From Cellulomonas sp. Y8 (GTDB lineage Bacteria; Actinomycetota; Actinomycetes; Actinomycetales; Cellulomonadaceae): DNA of 64,000 bases. The stretch lies in assembly GCF_008033115.1 (NCBI RefSeq), contig NZ_CP041203.1, positions 2,356,001-2,420,000 of the forward strand. Direction: 5' to 3'. Under the pieces are notes generated by a model. It was not told the origin of the DNA, made no database searches, and saw only the letters and a program-made list of their open reading frames with translations. The position numbers and the translations under genes were made by a program. Below are positions 1-10,118 of the stretch, one piece after another; position 1 is the first letter of the stretch, and every line of letters starts with the position of its first letter.

Positions 1-1
1 G

Positions 2-478
2 GCTCGGGGCACGTCGGCTCCCGGTGGCGTGCCCGACGTCCCCGCGGTCAGGCCGCAGTCGTTGGACGACATCAGGTCATGGCTCGACAAGATCAACCCC
101 GGCTTCACGGGAGATCCGTTCGACCCGAGGTCGGTCAACTGCGGCAACTGCACGGCGGCCGTTCACAGCTCGCTGCGTGGCGGGCCGCTCGGCGAGGCGG
201 ACACGGGCACCTTGAGCATTCCCCAGATGGAGAAGATCACGGGCTTGCCGCAGGTCACCATGACCCCGACGGAGATCGCCGATGCGCTCAGAGCGGGCGG
301 ACCCGGGTCCCACGCCGTGATCGGGATCGATCGGGCGCAGGGGGCCGGACACTGGTTCAACGCCTACTACGACGGCACGAAGGTCGTCGCGGTGGACGGC
401 CAGTCGGGACGGATCATCGACTGGCCACCGGACTACGGAGCGGTGCACTGGGACGCGGCCATCAGGAGGGCGCAATGA
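2..478 (+). CDS. C-terminal part of a polymorphic toxin, papain-fold glutamine-deamidase-type domain (5' truncated)
   Basis: The reading frame is open from the window edge, so the true start and the delivery or repeat regions lie outside. The visible ~150 residues resemble the papain-fold toxin 1 (glutamine deamidase, Ptox) domain found at the tips of secreted polymorphic toxins. A cysteine-containing motif (VNCGNC) in the first third fits the nucleophile. A later GHWFNAYYDG segment supplies the His, and VAVDGQSG supplies an Asp, which is the usual order of a Cys-His-Asp triad. The residues before the domain (ARGTSAPGG) look like a flexible linker. Family members deamidate glutamines in host or competitor proteins; the substrate here cannot be inferred. 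The next gene overlaps the stop codon by 4 nt, as expected for toxin-immunity pairs. A GTG at 29 could act as an internal start, but truncation is more likely. Confidence 0.72.
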   Translation, partial: ARGTSAPGGVPDVPAVRPQSLDDIRSWLDKINPGFTGDPFDPRSVNCGNCTAAVHSSLRGGPLGEADTGTLSIPQMEKITGLPQVTMTPTEIADALRAGGPGSHAVIGIDRAQGAGHWFNAYYDGTKVVAVDGQSGRIIDWPPDYGAVHWDAAIRRAQ

Positions 479-732
479 ACGACGCGGAGCGCGAGGCGTC
501 GGTGGCGATCGCATCCAGGCTCCTGGCGATGGCGGAGCAGGACGCCAGGCAGTACTGCCGTGCCGTTCCCGAAGCCGAGGCGTACTTCTTCTGGCAGCCC
601 GTCCGAGGCGGTGGTCAACTTCTCGTGCATCGCGACGGATCCGTCCTCTTCGGAGCGTCCGTGCTCACGTTCGAGCAGATGCTCGACGCCTTCCTGGCGG
701 GTCGGCGGACCGATCCGCGCGCCTGGGACTGA
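475..732 (+). CDS. Probable immunity protein (Imm35/YrhB-like)
   Basis: This is a small 85-residue protein. Its ATG overlaps the toxin stop (ATGA at 475-478), and an AGGAGG lies five bases upstream at 464-469, which fixes the start. The body has an N-terminal helix (about residues 5-25). An alpha/beta portion follows with YFFWQPV, a DGSVLFG turn and a final helix [13 protein letters not shown]. The tail pattern of dGS, then S.(s/t).e..l..f..G.r, is reminiscent of the Imm35/YrhB family, which often neighbours papain-like toxins. That family call is from memory of the pattern, not a search. Translational coupling to the toxin is the strongest argument that it neutralises it in the producing cell. 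There are no signal peptide or membrane segments, so it is cytoplasmic. Confidence 0.6.
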   Translation: MNDAEREASVAIASRLLAMAEQDARQYCRAVPEAEAYFFWQPVRGGGQLLVHRDGSVLFGASVLTFEQMLDAFLAGRRTDPRAWD

Positions 733-844
733 GTCGCAGGAGCGGCACAGGGGACGGACCGGAGCCGCTGGACGGGGCGGGTGCGTCGGCGCCGGGTCCG
801 CCGGCGCGCTCGGAGGGCCCTGCCGACCCCGGTACCGTGGTCCT

Positions 845-1420
845 GTGCTGCTCTCCGACCGCGACATCACCGCCGAGCTCGACGCCGGCCGGGTGGTCCT
901 CGACCCCCACGACCCCGCGATGGTGCAGCCGTCGAGCGTCGACGTCCGCCTCGACCGGTTCTTCCGGCTGTTCGACAACCACAAGTACGCGGTCATCGAC
1001 CCGTCCCAGGACCAGCCCGACCTCACGCGGCTGGTGGAGGTCGACGGCGACGAGCCGTTCGTCCTGCACCCGGGCGAGTTCGTCCTGGGGTCCACGTTCG
1101 AGCAGGTGACCCTGCCCGACGACATCGCCGCGCGCCTGGAGGGCAAGTCCTCGCTGGGGCGGCTCGGCCTGCTCACGCACTCGACCGCCGGGTTCATCGA
1201 CCCGGGGTTCTCCGGCCACGTGACCCTGGAGCTGTCGAACGTCGCGACGCTGCCGATCACGCTGTGGCCCGGCATGAAGATCGGGCAGATGTGCTTCTTC
1301 CGGCTGTCGTCGCCGGCCCTCGCCCCGTACGGCTCGGGCGCCACCGGCTCCCGGTACCAGGGCCAGCGCGGCCCGACCGCCTCGCGCTCGTGGCAGCACT
1401 TCCACCGCACCCAGGTCTGA
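845..1420 (+). CDS. dcd: dCTP deaminase (probably bifunctional dCTP deaminase/dUTPase)
   Basis: This 191-residue protein starts MLLSDRDI and closely follows the pattern of actinobacterial Dcd. The actinobacterial enzyme deaminates dCTP and then hydrolyses the product to dUMP, feeding dTMP synthesis. Recognisable blocks are [14 protein letters not shown], the [10 protein letters not shown] strand, and the central [13 protein letters not shown] segment, which carries the phosphate-binding and catalytic residues. Further on are [17 protein letters not shown] and the C-terminal [15 protein letters not shown] loop that closes over the nucleotide. Length is as expected for the family (about 190). 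The GTG start at 845 is chosen because it gives the conserved N-terminus; no strong Shine-Dalgarno precedes it. The gene stands alone between the immunity gene and an unknown gene 7 bases downstream. Confidence 0.95.
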   Translation: MLLSDRDITAELDAGRVVLDPHDPAMVQPSSVDVRLDRFFRLFDNHKYAVIDPSQDQPDLTRLVEVDGDEPFVLHPGEFVLGSTFEQVTLPDDIAARLEGKSSLGRLGLLTHSTAGFIDPGFSGHVTLELSNVATLPITLWPGMKIGQMCFFRLSSPALAPYGSGATGSRYQGQRGPTASRSWQHFHRTQV

Positions 1421-1427
1421 CCCGGTC

Positions 1428-2525
1428 GTGACCGCGTCGCTGCCGCCGCTGCCCGAGGTGCCCGCCACCGCGGGCGTGACGCCGCCGCCCGGGCGGCACC
1501 TGCTGGTCCTGCCCGAGGGGGTCGCGCCGGACGAGGTCGACGTGCTGGCCAGCAGCCGGTTCCCCGCCGCGAGGTGGGAGCGCCCGCCGCGGGTGCCGTC
1601 CGGCCGGCGCGCGTCCGGCGCGAGCCGCGCACCTGCGCCCGCGGCCACGCCCGGCGTGCTGCGGCTCGGGCGGCTGTCGACCCTGACGGGGCCGTTCGCG
1701 CTGGAGCCCGCGCAGCTGGCTCGGTGGGGGCTGCCGTCCGACGCGCGGGTCGCCTGGGTCGTCGACTGCCCGCGCGAGCGCGCCGAGCAGCCCGCGTTCG
1801 GCGGGGACCGGGACGGCCTGCGCCGCGCGTTCGGGACCGCCGGACCGGTGCGGGAGGAGCAGCGCGTCGTGCTGTGGCTCGTCGCCGTGGCCCGCCGGCT
1901 GGGTGGCGCGCTCCGGGTCGACTCCGGCGTGGTGCTCGAGCCGGACATGGATGCGGCGCTCGACCTCGCCGTGCTCAGCGACCGCTGGGTGGAGCCCGAG
2001 ACGGTGCTCGCCGCCGCGCACCGCGTGTCGTCCCGCGCCGCGCTGGACGTGCCGCGCGCCCCCGACCCCCGGAGGGCCTCGCCGCAGCAGGCCGGCGCCG
2101 CGCTCGCCGCCCGGGACCGGGTGGGCGCGGGCGTCGCCGACGCCGAGGAGCGCCGCCGGCTGCACGCCGAGGCGGACGCCTTCGACGCGCACATGCGCGA
2201 GAACCCGCCGGCCGCCGAGGCGTTCGGCCTGCAGGTCGACCTCGGGGTCGACGGCATCGTGGTCGTCGAGGTGGCCGCCGAGGCCGACGTGCCGCAGGTC
2301 CTCGCCGCGGTCGACTGGGCCCAGGGCGAGGTGGTCGCGTACCGGGTGCGCTGGGAGGCGCCGGACGTGGAGCAGCTGGAGTCCGAGCGGCCGTCGCTGC
2401 CGCACCGGGTCGCGCGCGGGCGCGCGGCGCGGGTGGTGCGCGGGATCGCGCGCGAGGTGCACGCCGAGGTGGGCGGGGAGATCGCCGACATGGCGGGCTT
2501 CCTGGTGGACCCCGCCGACCTCTGA
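1428..2525 (+). CDS. Conserved actinobacterial protein of unknown function
   Basis: A 365-residue protein with a GTG start seven bases after dcd, so probably co-transcribed with it. I do not recognise a family. The N-terminal ~65 residues are proline- and alanine-rich and look disordered. Residues about 70-210 form an alpha/beta region containing [12 protein letters not shown], then [21 protein letters not shown] and [10 protein letters not shown]. After a charged linker ([20 protein letters not shown]) comes a second compact segment, [29 protein letters not shown]. There are no cysteine clusters, signal peptide or transmembrane helices, so it is probably cytoplasmic. GTG is preferred because it gives a continuous frame in this strand's codon bias and minimal spacing to dcd. 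Function is left open. Confidence 0.75.
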   Translation: MTASLPPLPEVPATAGVTPPPGRHLLVLPEGVAPDEVDVLASSRFPAARWERPPRVPSGRRASGASRAPAPAATPGVLRLGRLSTLTGPFALEPAQLARWGLPSDARVAWVVDCPRERAEQPAFGGDRDGLRRAFGTAGPVREEQRVVLWLVAVARRLGGALRVDSGVVLEPDMDAALDLAVLSDRWVEPETVLAAAHRVSSRAALDVPRAPDPRRASPQQAGAALAARDRVGAGVADAEERRRLHAEADAFDAHMRENPPAAEAFGLQVDLGVDGIVVVEVAAEADVPQVLAAVDWAQGEVVAYRVRWEAPDVEQLESERPSLPHRVARGRAARVVRGIAREVHAEVGGEIADMAGFLVDPADL

Positions 2526-2671
2526 CGGGGGCCGACGGGACCGCGCGGGACGCGCTCCCTGTTGCGACCCTCCCGACCCCGGCTGACGATGGACGCGGGT
2601 CGACGCCCGCCGGTCTCCACGCCAGGCGGGCGTCGCCTTTCGCATTCACCGCCCAGGACGGAGGACGCCGC

Positions 2672-3565
2672 ATGGCCGACCAGTACACGTTCCAGGACCC
2701 GATCGCGCAGTACCCGATGCCCGAGCCGCCGGAGCAGAGCCAGGACGGGCCCGGCCTCGACGCCGACCTGCAGCCGCTCGCCGACCACGGCCAGGACACC
2801 TACCGCGGGTCCGGCCGCCTCGAGGGCCGGAAGGCGATCGTCACCGGCGGCGACTCCGGCATCGGCCGCGCCGTCGCCATCGCGTTCGCCCGGGAGGGCG
2901 CCGACCTCGTGCTGTCGTACCTGCCCGAGGAGCAGGAGGACGCCGAGCACGTGGCGCAGCTGGTCCGCGACGCCGGCCGGAAGGTCGTGCTCGCCCCCGG
3001 TGACGTCGCCGACCAGGCCTACAGCCGGTCGCTGGTGCGCACGGCGCTCGACGAGCTCGGAGGCCTGGACACGCTCGCGATCATCGCCGGGCGCCAGCAG
3101 TACGTCGAGGACATCACCGAGCTGACCCCGGAGTCGTTCGACGAGACGTTCAAGACGAACGTCTACGCGCTGTACTGGCTGGTCCAGGAGGCGGTGCCGC
3201 ACCTGCCGAAGGGCTCCAGCATCATCACGACGTCGTCGATCCAGGCGTACCAGCCGGCCCCGATCCTGGTCGACTACGCCACGACGAAGGCCGCCATCAA
3301 CACGATCTCGAAGGCGCTCGCCGGCCAGCTCGCGCCGAAGGGCATCCGGGTCAACGTCGTGGCGCCGGGCCCGATCTGGACGCCGCTGCAGACCGCGGGC
3401 GGCCAGCCGCCGTCGGCGCTGCCGGAGTTCGGGCAGCAGACGCCCTACGGCCGCGCGGGACAGCCGGCCGAGCTCGCCCCGGCGTACGTCTACCTGGCCT
3501 CCCAGGAGTCGAGCTACGTCAGCGGCGAGACGCTGAACGTCAACGGGGGGATGCCGACCCCGTGA
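2672..3565 (+). CDS. SDR family oxidoreductase (YghA/YdaD general-stress type)
   Basis: A 297-residue classical short-chain dehydrogenase with the N-terminal extension typical of the YghA/GSP39 group (about 50 residues rich in Pro, Asp and Gln). The NAD(P)-binding glycine motif [10 protein letters not shown] starts near residue 66. The catalytic Tyr-Lys pair is in DYATTKAAI, with Ser in ITTSSIQAY. The usual NNAG motif is replaced by IIAGRQQ, as is common in this subgroup. A GGACGGAGGACG stretch just upstream provides the ribosome site for the ATG. Members are induced by stress and reduce aldehydes or sugars, but the substrate here is unknown. It precedes a GH15 enzyme by 13 bases, and a second SDR follows that enzyme, so the three probably form one transcript. 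Confidence 0.88.
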   Translation: MADQYTFQDPIAQYPMPEPPEQSQDGPGLDADLQPLADHGQDTYRGSGRLEGRKAIVTGGDSGIGRAVAIAFAREGADLVLSYLPEEQEDAEHVAQLVRDAGRKVVLAPGDVADQAYSRSLVRTALDELGGLDTLAIIAGRQQYVEDITELTPESFDETFKTNVYALYWLVQEAVPHLPKGSSIITTSSIQAYQPAPILVDYATTKAAINTISKALAGQLAPKGIRVNVVAPGPIWTPLQTAGGQPPSALPEFGQQTPYGRAGQPAELAPAYVYLASQESSYVSGETLNVNGGMPTP

Positions 3566-3578
3566 CGGCGACCCGCGC

Positions 3579-5459
3579 ATGACGGAGCAGCCGGGCCTCG
3601 AGAACCTGGACGGCGACGCCGGCACGCGCACGGAAGGGTCGGGTCACGCGGCGGCGGACGAGCCGCGCGACCCGACCCCCCGCACCGCGGGCTACGCCGA
3701 CCTGCGCTCGTACGCGGTGCTGGGGGACGGGCGGACCGTCGCGCTGGTCGCGGACGACGGCCGGGTGGACTGGTTCCCGGTCCCCGACCTCGACACGCCG
3801 CCCGCGTTCGCCGCGCTGCTGGACGCGGACGCCGGCGGCTACGTCGAGCTCGCGCCCACCGTGCCGTACCGGCTCCGCCGGCAGTACGTCGTCGGCACGA
3901 ACGTGCTGGTCACGACGTACGACACCGACGACGGCCGGGCGCGCGTCACGCAGGCGATGAACACCGGCGTGGCCGGGCGCCTGCCGTGGAGCGAGCTCGC
4001 CGCGCGGGTGGAGGGCCTGTCCGGCTCCGTGCCGATGGCCTGGCGCGTCGCGCCGGGGACCGTGCTCGGCACGGCGTCGCCGTGGGTGCAGCGGACGGTC
4101 CAGGGCCCGGTGCTGCGGGTCGACGGCGTGACGCTGACCGTGCGCACGCTCGGCGAGATGACGACGGTCGTCGACGACCAGGCCTGCACGGGTGCGTTCG
4201 AGGCGACCGCCGGGTCGCGGCACCTCGTCGCGGTGGTCGGCACCGAGCGCGAGCCGGTCATGCTGCCCGACCCCGAGGACGTCGACCGCGGCATCGACCG
4301 GACGGTCGACAACTGGCGCGCCTGGACCCGCGAGTTCCACTACGACGGGCCGTGGGGCAAGGCGGTGCAGCGCAGCGCCCTCGCGCTCAAGCTGCTGCTG
4401 CACGAGCCGACCGGCGCCATCGCCGCGGCGGGCACCACCTCGCTGCCCGAGAGCCTGGCGGGCGGCAAGAACTGGGACTACCGGTACGCGTGGGTCCGGG
4501 ACGCCGCGTACACGCTGGACGCGTGGATCGGCTTCGGCCTGCGCGAGGAGGTGCACGCCGCCATCTCGTGGACGCTGCGCACCCTCCGCGAGCACGGGGT
4601 CCGGATCTTCTTCGGGCTCGACGGCGCGCTGCCGCCCGAGCCGGAGCGCCACGACGTGCCGGGCTGGCGGGGGATCGGCCCCGTCGTCACCGGGAACCGC
4701 GCGGACGGCCAGCTGCAGCTCGGCGTCTACGGCGACGTCCTCGCGGTGGTCCGCGGGTACGTCGACGCGGGGAACCTGCTCGACGCCGAGACCGGCCGGC
4801 TGCTCGCCGCCGTCGCCGACGAGGCCGCCGACGCCTGGCACCGCCCGGACGCCGGCATGTGGGAGCTGACCGAGGAGCGGCACTACACGTCGTCCAAGCT
4901 CGGCTGCTGGCAGGCGCTGCGGTGCGCCGTGCACCTGGCCGAGCTCGGGCAGATCCCCGGCGAGCCCGACCGCTGGCGCGCCGAGGCGGACCGGATCGCC
5001 CGCTGGGTCGGCGAGCACTGCTGGTCCGAGGAGCGCGGCGCCTACGTGATGCACCCCGGCTCCGACGCCCTCGACGCGTCCGTGCTGCTGCACGCGCGCA
5101 GCGGGTTCGACACCGGCGAGCGCATGAGCCGCACCGTCGACGCCCTGCGCGCCGAGCTCGGCTCCGGGCCGCTGCTGCACCGGTACACCGGCATGCCCCA
5201 GGAGGAGGGCGCGTTCGTCGCCTGCGCGTTCTGGGGCGTGGCCGCGCTGGCGCTCGTCGGGCGGACCGACGAGGCGGCGCAGTGGATGGGCGAGCTGCTC
5301 GACCTCGCGAGCGACGTCGGCGTGTGGCCGGAGATGATCGACCCGGCGACCGGCGACTTCCTCGGCAACCTGCCGCAGGCGCTGAGCCACCTCGCGCTGG
5401 TGCAGGCCGCGCTCACCCTGGCGCCCGCGCTGGGCGACGACCACGACGCGGCGGGCTGA
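3579..5459 (+). CDS. Glycoside hydrolase family 15 protein (trehalase/glucoamylase-like)
   Basis: A 626-residue cytoplasmic enzyme with the two-part GH15 layout. An N-terminal beta-rich domain (about residues 35-220, VDWFPVPDLDTPPAF) is followed by an (alpha/alpha)6 barrel. Substrate-site blocks include NWDYRYAWVRDAAYTLDAW and ADGQLQLGVYGDV. GMWELTEERHYTSSKLGCW carries the likely general-acid Glu, and GMPQEEGAFVACAFW carries the likely general-base Glu. Actinobacterial proteins of this length include trehalases that split trehalose to glucose and others that act on alpha-glucans; sequence alone does not separate them. There is no signal peptide, so an intracellular substrate such as trehalose or maltooligosaccharide is favoured. 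It lies between two SDR genes on the same strand. Confidence 0.9.
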   Translation: MTEQPGLENLDGDAGTRTEGSGHAAADEPRDPTPRTAGYADLRSYAVLGDGRTVALVADDGRVDWFPVPDLDTPPAFAALLDADAGGYVELAPTVPYRLRRQYVVGTNVLVTTYDTDDGRARVTQAMNTGVAGRLPWSELAARVEGLSGSVPMAWRVAPGTVLGTASPWVQRTVQGPVLRVDGVTLTVRTLGEMTTVVDDQACTGAFEATAGSRHLVAVVGTEREPVMLPDPEDVDRGIDRTVDNWRAWTREFHYDGPWGKAVQRSALALKLLLHEPTGAIAAAGTTSLPESLAGGKNWDYRYAWVRDAAYTLDAWIGFGLREEVHAAISWTLRTLREHGVRIFFGLDGALPPEPERHDVPGWRGIGPVVTGNRADGQLQLGVYGDVLAVVRGYVDAGNLLDAETGRLLAAVADEAADAWHRPDAGMWELTEERHYTSSKLGCWQALRCAVHLAELGQIPGEPDRWRAEADRIARWVGEHCWSEERGAYVMHPGSDALDASVLLHARSGFDTGERMSRTVDALRAELGSGPLLHRYTGMPQEEGAFVACAFWGVAALALVGRTDEAAQWMGELLDLASDVGVWPEMIDPATGDFLGNLPQALSHLALVQAALTLAPALGDDHDAAG

Positions 5460-5530
5460 CCCGCTCCGCCGCACCGCACCACCGGCGCCCGCCGACCGGC
5501 CGGCGCCACCCCGCACCCCGAGGAGGACCC

Positions 5531-6331
5531 ATGGACCTGGGCATCACCGACCGCGTCGCGCTCATCACCGGCGGCGACTCCGGCATCGGCCTCGCCACCG
5601 CCCGCCTGCTGCTCGCCGAGGGCGCCCGCGTCGTGCTCACCGACCAGGACGCGCCCGCGCTCGAGCGGGCGGTCGCCGACCTCGGCGCCGGGCCCGACCG
5701 GCTGGTGCCAGTGCTGGCCGACCTCACGGTCCCGGCCGCGGTCGAGGCGCTGGTCGCCCGGGCGCACGACGCGTTCGGCGCCCCGGAGATCCTGGTGCAC
5801 GCCGCGGGCGTGACGGGCGCGCAGGGGCTGTTCCACGAGATCGACGACGAGGGCTGGGCCCGCACGATCGAGGTCGACCTGCTCGCGGCGGTCCGGGTCG
5901 TGCGCGCGGTGCTCGGCCCGATGCGGGAGACCGGCCGCGGCCGGATCGTGCTGCTCGCCTCGGAGGACGGCGTGCAGCCCTACGTCGACGAGCTGCCGTA
6001 CTGCGCGTCGAAGGCCGGCGTGCTGTCGCTGGCCAAGGGGCTGTCGAAGGCGTACGGCGCCGAGGGCGTGCTGGTCAACGCGGTGTCCCCGGCGTTCATC
6101 GCCACCCCCATGACCGACGCGATGATGGCGAAGCGCGCCGAGGAGCGCGGCACGGACCGGGACGAGGCGATCGCGTCGTTCCTCGACGAGGAGCGCCCGG
6201 GCATGGTCCTGAAGCGGCGCGGCGAGGCCGAGGAGGTCGCCGCCGTGATCGCGTTCCTGGTGTCCGAGCGCGCGAGCTTCGTCACCGGCTCGAACTACCG
6301 GGTCGACTCGGGGTCGGTCGCGACGATCTGA
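5531..6331 (+). CDS. SDR family NAD(P)-dependent oxidoreductase
   Basis: A 266-residue classical SDR. It has the cofactor loop [12 protein letters not shown] (from about residue 14), LTDQD after the second strand (favouring NAD over NADP by the acidic residue), and VHAAGVTG in place of NNAG. The active-site set is Ser in LLASEDG and Tyr-Lys in YCASKAGVLSLAKGL. The C-terminal SNYRVDSGS segment is standard for the family. A strong AGGAGG at 5521-5526 sets the ATG at 5531. It follows the GH15 gene after 71 bases and is closed by a long perfect hairpin. It may act on a sugar derivative from the neighbouring hydrolase, but that is inferred only from position. Confidence 0.88.
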   Translation: MDLGITDRVALITGGDSGIGLATARLLLAEGARVVLTDQDAPALERAVADLGAGPDRLVPVLADLTVPAAVEALVARAHDAFGAPEILVHAAGVTGAQGLFHEIDDEGWARTIEVDLLAAVRVVRAVLGPMRETGRGRIVLLASEDGVQPYVDELPYCASKAGVLSLAKGLSKAYGAEGVLVNAVSPAFIATPMTDAMMAKRAEERGTDRDEAIASFLDEERPGMVLKRRGEAEEVAAVIAFLVSERASFVTGSNYRVDSGSVATI

Positions 6332-6343
6332 CGTCGCGCCGGG

Positions 6344-6381
6344 TCCGGGGTGCCGTCACCCCGCGGTGACGGCACCCCGGA
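6344..6381. terminator. Bidirectional intrinsic-type terminator
   Basis: A perfect 17-bp stem (6344-6360 pairing with 6365-6381) closes on the 4-nt loop CCGC. It sits between the convergent SDR and P-type ATPase genes, 12 bases after one stop and 14 from the other. It therefore probably stops transcription from both sides. There is no U-tract, which is usual for such hairpins in very GC-rich actinobacteria. Confidence 0.85.
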
Positions 6382-6394
6382 CGCCCGGAGGCGG

Positions 6395-9300
6395 TCAGTC
6401 CCGGTCGGCCTCCGGTGCCACCGTGCCCAGCGGCTCGGTCGCGGCAGCGGCGTCCCGGCGCGACCGGCGACGCGGCGGCGCGGGGGGCTCGGGGGCGTCG
6501 TCGCCGGCGGCGGGGACCGGGTCGAGGACGATCGTCGCGTCCGCCGCCCCGGGACCCGGTGCGTCCGCGCCGGCCCCGCCCTCGGCGGCCGGGCGCGTGC
6601 TGACCCGGGTCGGCGCCCCCTCCTCCGGCGCGGCGGGGGTGCCGACCGGGGACGCCGCGGGCGCGCCCGCCGGCTGCGCGGCCGGGTCCGCCGCCTCCGA
6701 GGCGCCGTGCTGCGCCCCGTCGGGCGGCGTCAGCTGGATCGCGGTCGTGCTCACGTTCGCGGCGACCGTCTCCCCGGCGGCGGCCCCGCGGCCGCTGGTG
6801 CGCCGCGCGGCGCCGGTCACCGCGACGATGCGTGCGACCGGGCGGCCGTCCCGGGTGAGCGTGACCTCGTCGCCGTGCTCGACGGCGTGCACCAGGGCGG
6901 GGAGCCGGGACGCGGCGTCGGCGAGCGTGACCGACCCGGCGGGGACGGGTGCGCCCGGCAGGGCGGCGGCCTCCGTCGCCTCGGCGGGCCGGGCGTCGGC
7001 CCGCGCGTCGATCGCGCGCGTCACGGCCTTCATCGCCTCGGCGAGCAGGAACACCAGGATCGCGAAGCCCAGGGTGAGCGCCCACTCCCGCAGGCCGATG
7101 GGCGCCGAGTCGAACCACGAGTTCATGAACGGCACGTAGGTGAAGAACACCTGCAGCGCGACCAGCGCGCCGGTCGCGATCCACACCACGCGGTTCCCGC
7201 GCAGCACCCGCAGGGTGAGGCTGGACTCGCCGAGGAACCGGCAGTTGAACAGGTAGGCCAGCTGCCCGAGGGCGAGCATCGTCACCGCGGTCGTCTGGGC
7301 GACCGCGTAGTCCGTGCCCCGGGCGTCCTCGATGAAGAACACCGCCAGGGTGGCGCCGCCGATGAGCAGCGACACGACGACGACGTGCCGGAGCGACCGG
7401 CCCGAGATCACCGACCCCCCGGGTGCGCGGGGCGGCCGGGACATCACGCCCGGCTCGGCCGGCTCGTAGGCCAGCGCGAGCGAGAGCGTCACGGCCGTGA
7501 CGAGGTTGACCCACAGGATCTGCACCGGGGACAGCGGCAGGGTGAGGCCGAACAGCACGGCGACGAGGATGACCAGCGACTGCGCACCGTTCGTGGGCAG
7601 CAGGAAGACGACGGACTTCGCGATGTTGTCGTAGATCCGCCGCCCCTCCTCGACCGCCCGCTCGATGGTCGCGAAGTTGTCGTCGGCGAGGACGATGTCC
7701 GCGGCCTCCTTGGTGGCCTCGGTGCCCTTGATGCCCATGGCGATGCCGATGTCCGCCCGGGTGAGGGCGGGCGCGTCGTTCACGCCGTCCCCGGTCATCG
7801 CGACGACCTCGTCGTGCGACTGCAGGGCCCGCACGATCCGGATCTTGTGCTCGGGACTGGTGCGCGCGTACACGTCGACGTCCCGGACCCGCTGCCGCAG
7901 CTGCTCCTGGGTCATCGCCTCGAGCTCGGCGCCGGTCAGGGCGTGCACGTCGCCGTCCGCCGCGACGATGCCGAGCTCGCGGGCGATGGCCGTGGCCGTG
8001 CCGACGTGGTCGCCGGTGATCATCTTGACCCGGATCCCCGCGCGGTGGCAGTCGGCGATCGCCTGGACCGCCTCGGGCCGGGGCGGGTCGACGATGCCGA
8101 ACAGGCCGAGGAACACCAGGCCGTCCTCGACGTCGTCCGGGCTCAGCGTGGTCGTCCCGTCCGCGACGGCCCGCTCGGCGGCGGAGAGGGTGCGCAGCCC
8201 CTGGGAGGCGAGCTCGTCGATGACGGCCTCCCAGCGGTCGCGGTCGAGCGGCTCGGTGCCGCCGTCGGCGGCGCGCTGGTGGCTGCACCGGTCGAGCAGC
8301 CGGTCCGGGGCGCCGACGACGCGGATCCGGGTGCCGGCCCCGGGGACGCGGTCGAGCGTGGCCATGTACTTCGTGGCCGACTCGAAGGGCAGCACGGCGA
8401 CCCGCTCGACGCCCGTGAGATCCAGCCCGGCCTTGAGCGCCAGGGTCGCGACGGCGCCCTCCGTGGGCTGGCCGACGACCTTCCACAGGCCGCCGTCCTG
8501 GACGATCCTCGCGTCGTTGGCGGACGCCGCGGCGGCGATCAGGGCGGCGAGGTCCGGGTGCGCCCCGAGCGTGGCGTGGGCGCCGTCCCGGGTGATCCTG
8601 CCGTCGGGCGCGTAGCCGAGGCCCTCGACCTGGTAGGCCCCGGCCCCGGTGACGACGGTGCGCGTCGTCATCTCGTTCTTGGTCAGGGTGCCGGTCTTGT
8701 CCGAGCAGATCGTGGTCACCGAGCCCAGCGCCTCGACCGCGGTGAGCTTGCGGGTGATGGCGTTGCGCCGGGCCATCTGCTGCACGCCGAGCGCCAGGGT
8801 CACGGTGACCAGCGCGGGCAGGCCCTCCGGGACGGCGGCGACCGCGAAGCCGATGGCCGCCGAGATGAGCTCCGGCACGTCCCAGTCGTGGATGACCCGC
8901 CCGACGACCAGCATGAACGCGGCCATGCCGAGGATGCCCAGGGACAGCGTCTTGCCGAACTGGGCGAGCTTGCGCGACAGCGGGGTGTCGAGGTCGTCGG
9001 AGGCGTCGGCGATGAGCGACTGGATCCGGCCGATCTCGGTGCCGGCGCCGGTCGCGGTGACGACACCGGTGCCGGTGCCGACCGTGACGATCGTGCTCGA
9101 GTACAGCATCGAGGCGCGGTCGCCCAGGCCGGCGTCGGCGCCCACGGGGTCGACGTGCTTGCTCGCGGGGACGGACTCGCCGGTGAGGGCGGCCTCCTCG
9201 ACCTGCAGGTTGGTCGACTCGATGAGCCGCACGTCGGCGGGCACCCGGTCGCCGGACCGTACGCGCACGACGTCGCCCGGGACGAGGGAGTCGGCGTCGA

Positions 9301-9742
9301 CGACCTGCCACTCGCCGTCCCGGCGGACCTGGGCGTCGAGCGAGAGCATGGTCCGGATGCCCTTGAGCGCCCGCTCGGCCTGGCCCTCCTGCAGGAAGCC
9401 CAGCGCCGCGCTGATCACCGCGACGGCCAGGATCACCGCGAAGTCGATCCAGTCGCCCAGGAGCGCCTTGAGCACCGCCGAGGCCAGCAGGATGTAGATG
9501 AGCACGTCGTCGAAGTGCCCGAGCAGCCGGCGCAGCCAGCTCCTGCCCTGCGGGTCCGGGAGCCGGTTCGGCCCGTGCTCCGCGAGGCGGCGTCCCGCTT
9601 CCGCCTCGCGCAGGCCCGTGGGCGTGCTGCGGAGCTCGGCGAGCACGGAATCCGCGGGCTCGGCGTAGGGCCGGGGACCCGGGGGAGGGCTCACGTCCGC
9701 GGGGTCCGCGGGCGAGGGCGTCGTGAGGGCTGAGGTCGTCAT
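6395..9742 (-). CDS. P-type cation-transporting ATPase (P2-type) with a long C-terminal extension containing a Phd/YefM-like segment
   Basis: A 1115-residue ion pump whose first ~920 residues are a complete P2-type ATPase. It has an N-terminal cation-ATPase domain ([17 protein letters not shown]), the actuator TGES, and [15 protein letters not shown] in helix M4. The phosphorylation site [12 protein letters not shown] (Asp near residue 346), hinge [12 protein letters not shown] and the C-terminal helices follow. The family moves Ca, Mg, Na or other cations across the membrane using ATP; the ion is not determinable here. About 190 extra residues follow the last helix. Residues near 936-975 ([20 protein letters not shown] then [11 protein letters not shown]) match the DNA-binding and dimerising core of Phd-type antitoxins. 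A Pro/Ala-rich, probably disordered tail follows. The gene is monocistronic, convergent with the upstream SDR. Confidence 0.92.
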   Translation of the reverse strand: MTTSALTTPSPADPADVSPPPGPRPYAEPADSVLAELRSTPTGLREAEAGRRLAEHGPNRLPDPQGRSWLRRLLGHFDDVLIYILLASAVLKALLGDWIDFAVILAVAVISAALGFLQEGQAERALKGIRTMLSLDAQVRRDGEWQVVDADSLVPGDVVRVRSGDRVPADVRLIESTNLQVEEAALTGESVPASKHVDPVGADAGLGDRASMLYSSTIVTVGTGTGVVTATGAGTEIGRIQSLIADASDDLDTPLSRKLAQFGKTLSLGILGMAAFMLVVGRVIHDWDVPELISAAIGFAVAAVPEGLPALVTVTLALGVQQMARRNAITRKLTAVEALGSVTTICSDKTGTLTKNEMTTRTVVTGAGAYQVEGLGYAPDGRITRDGAHATLGAHPDLAALIAAAASANDARIVQDGGLWKVVGQPTEGAVATLALKAGLDLTGVERVAVLPFESATKYMATLDRVPGAGTRIRVVGAPDRLLDRCSHQRAADGGTEPLDRDRWEAVIDELASQGLRTLSAAERAVADGTTTLSPDDVEDGLVFLGLFGIVDPPRPEAVQAIADCHRAGIRVKMITGDHVGTATAIARELGIVAADGDVHALTGAELEAMTQEQLRQRVRDVDVYARTSPEHKIRIVRALQSHDEVVAMTGDGVNDAPALTRADIGIAMGIKGTEATKEAADIVLADDNFATIERAVEEGRRIYDNIAKSVVFLLPTNGAQSLVILVAVLFGLTLPLSPVQILWVNLVTAVTLSLALAYEPAEPGVMSRPPRAPGGSVISGRSLRHVVVVSLLIGGATLAVFFIEDARGTDYAVAQTTAVTMLALGQLAYLFNCRFLGESSLTLRVLRGNRVVWIATGALVALQVFFTYVPFMNSWFDSAPIGLREWALTLGFAILVFLLAEAMKAVTRAIDARADARPAEATEAAALPGAPVPAGSVTLADAASRLPALVHAVEHGDEVTLTRDGRPVARIVAVTGAARRTSGRGAAAGETVAANVSTTAIQLTPPDGAQHGASEAADPAAQPAGAPAASPVGTPAAPEEGAPTRVSTRPAAEGGAGADAPGPGAADATIVLDPVPAAGDDAPEPPAPPRRRSRRDAAAATEPLGTVAPEADRD

Positions 9743-10006
9743 GTCACCACCTGACCGTTCGGCGTCCGAGACATGGTGGCACGCGAGGTCGCCGCCGATC
9801 GAGCGCAGACGGGGTGTCTCGGTGCGAGGCGGCGCTGATCACGCGCGTGATGCCATGAGCGTCAGACGGTCCCGGCGGGACGTCGGTCCTACCGGGCCGG
9901 GGGTGAGGTGGCCGCGCGAGGTTTTACGCGGAGTTCACCCGGAGGGGGTGCGCCGTGCGGCCCGAGACCGCAGGATGGCACTCCGGAACGGATCGAGGGG
10001 GTAGTC

Positions 10007-10102
10007 ATGGAGATGACGACGAACGACCAGCAGGCGTCCGAGGCCGAGTTCGACGACGTGCGCTGGACGAGCGTGAGCAACCCCCGGCGCGTGCGGATCT
10101 GA
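10007..10102 (+). CDS. Small acidic peptide of 31 residues, unknown function
   Basis: A short frame that starts ATG-GAG-ATG and encodes an acidic N-terminal half (EASEAEFDD-like composition) and a basic end (NPRRVRI). A GAGGGGG lies five bases before the first ATG. The stop is followed by two strong hairpins. This combination of ribosome site, compact frame and terminator is why I list it. I recognise no family. It could be a small regulatory or structural peptide or, less likely, a peptide-natural-product precursor; no modification enzyme is adjacent. It lies between the divergent ATPase and the TetR/MFS pair, with an untranslated leader of up to ~260 bases that shows nothing recognisable to me. 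Confidence 0.45.
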   Translation: MEMTTNDQQASEAEFDDVRWTSVSNPRRVRI

Positions 10103-10118
10103 CGCGCCGGACCCGTCC

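Noticed and set aside
9743..10006. A riboswitch before the small peptide gene
   Set aside because: No conserved aptamer core could be recognised; only the ribosome site near 9995 is clear.
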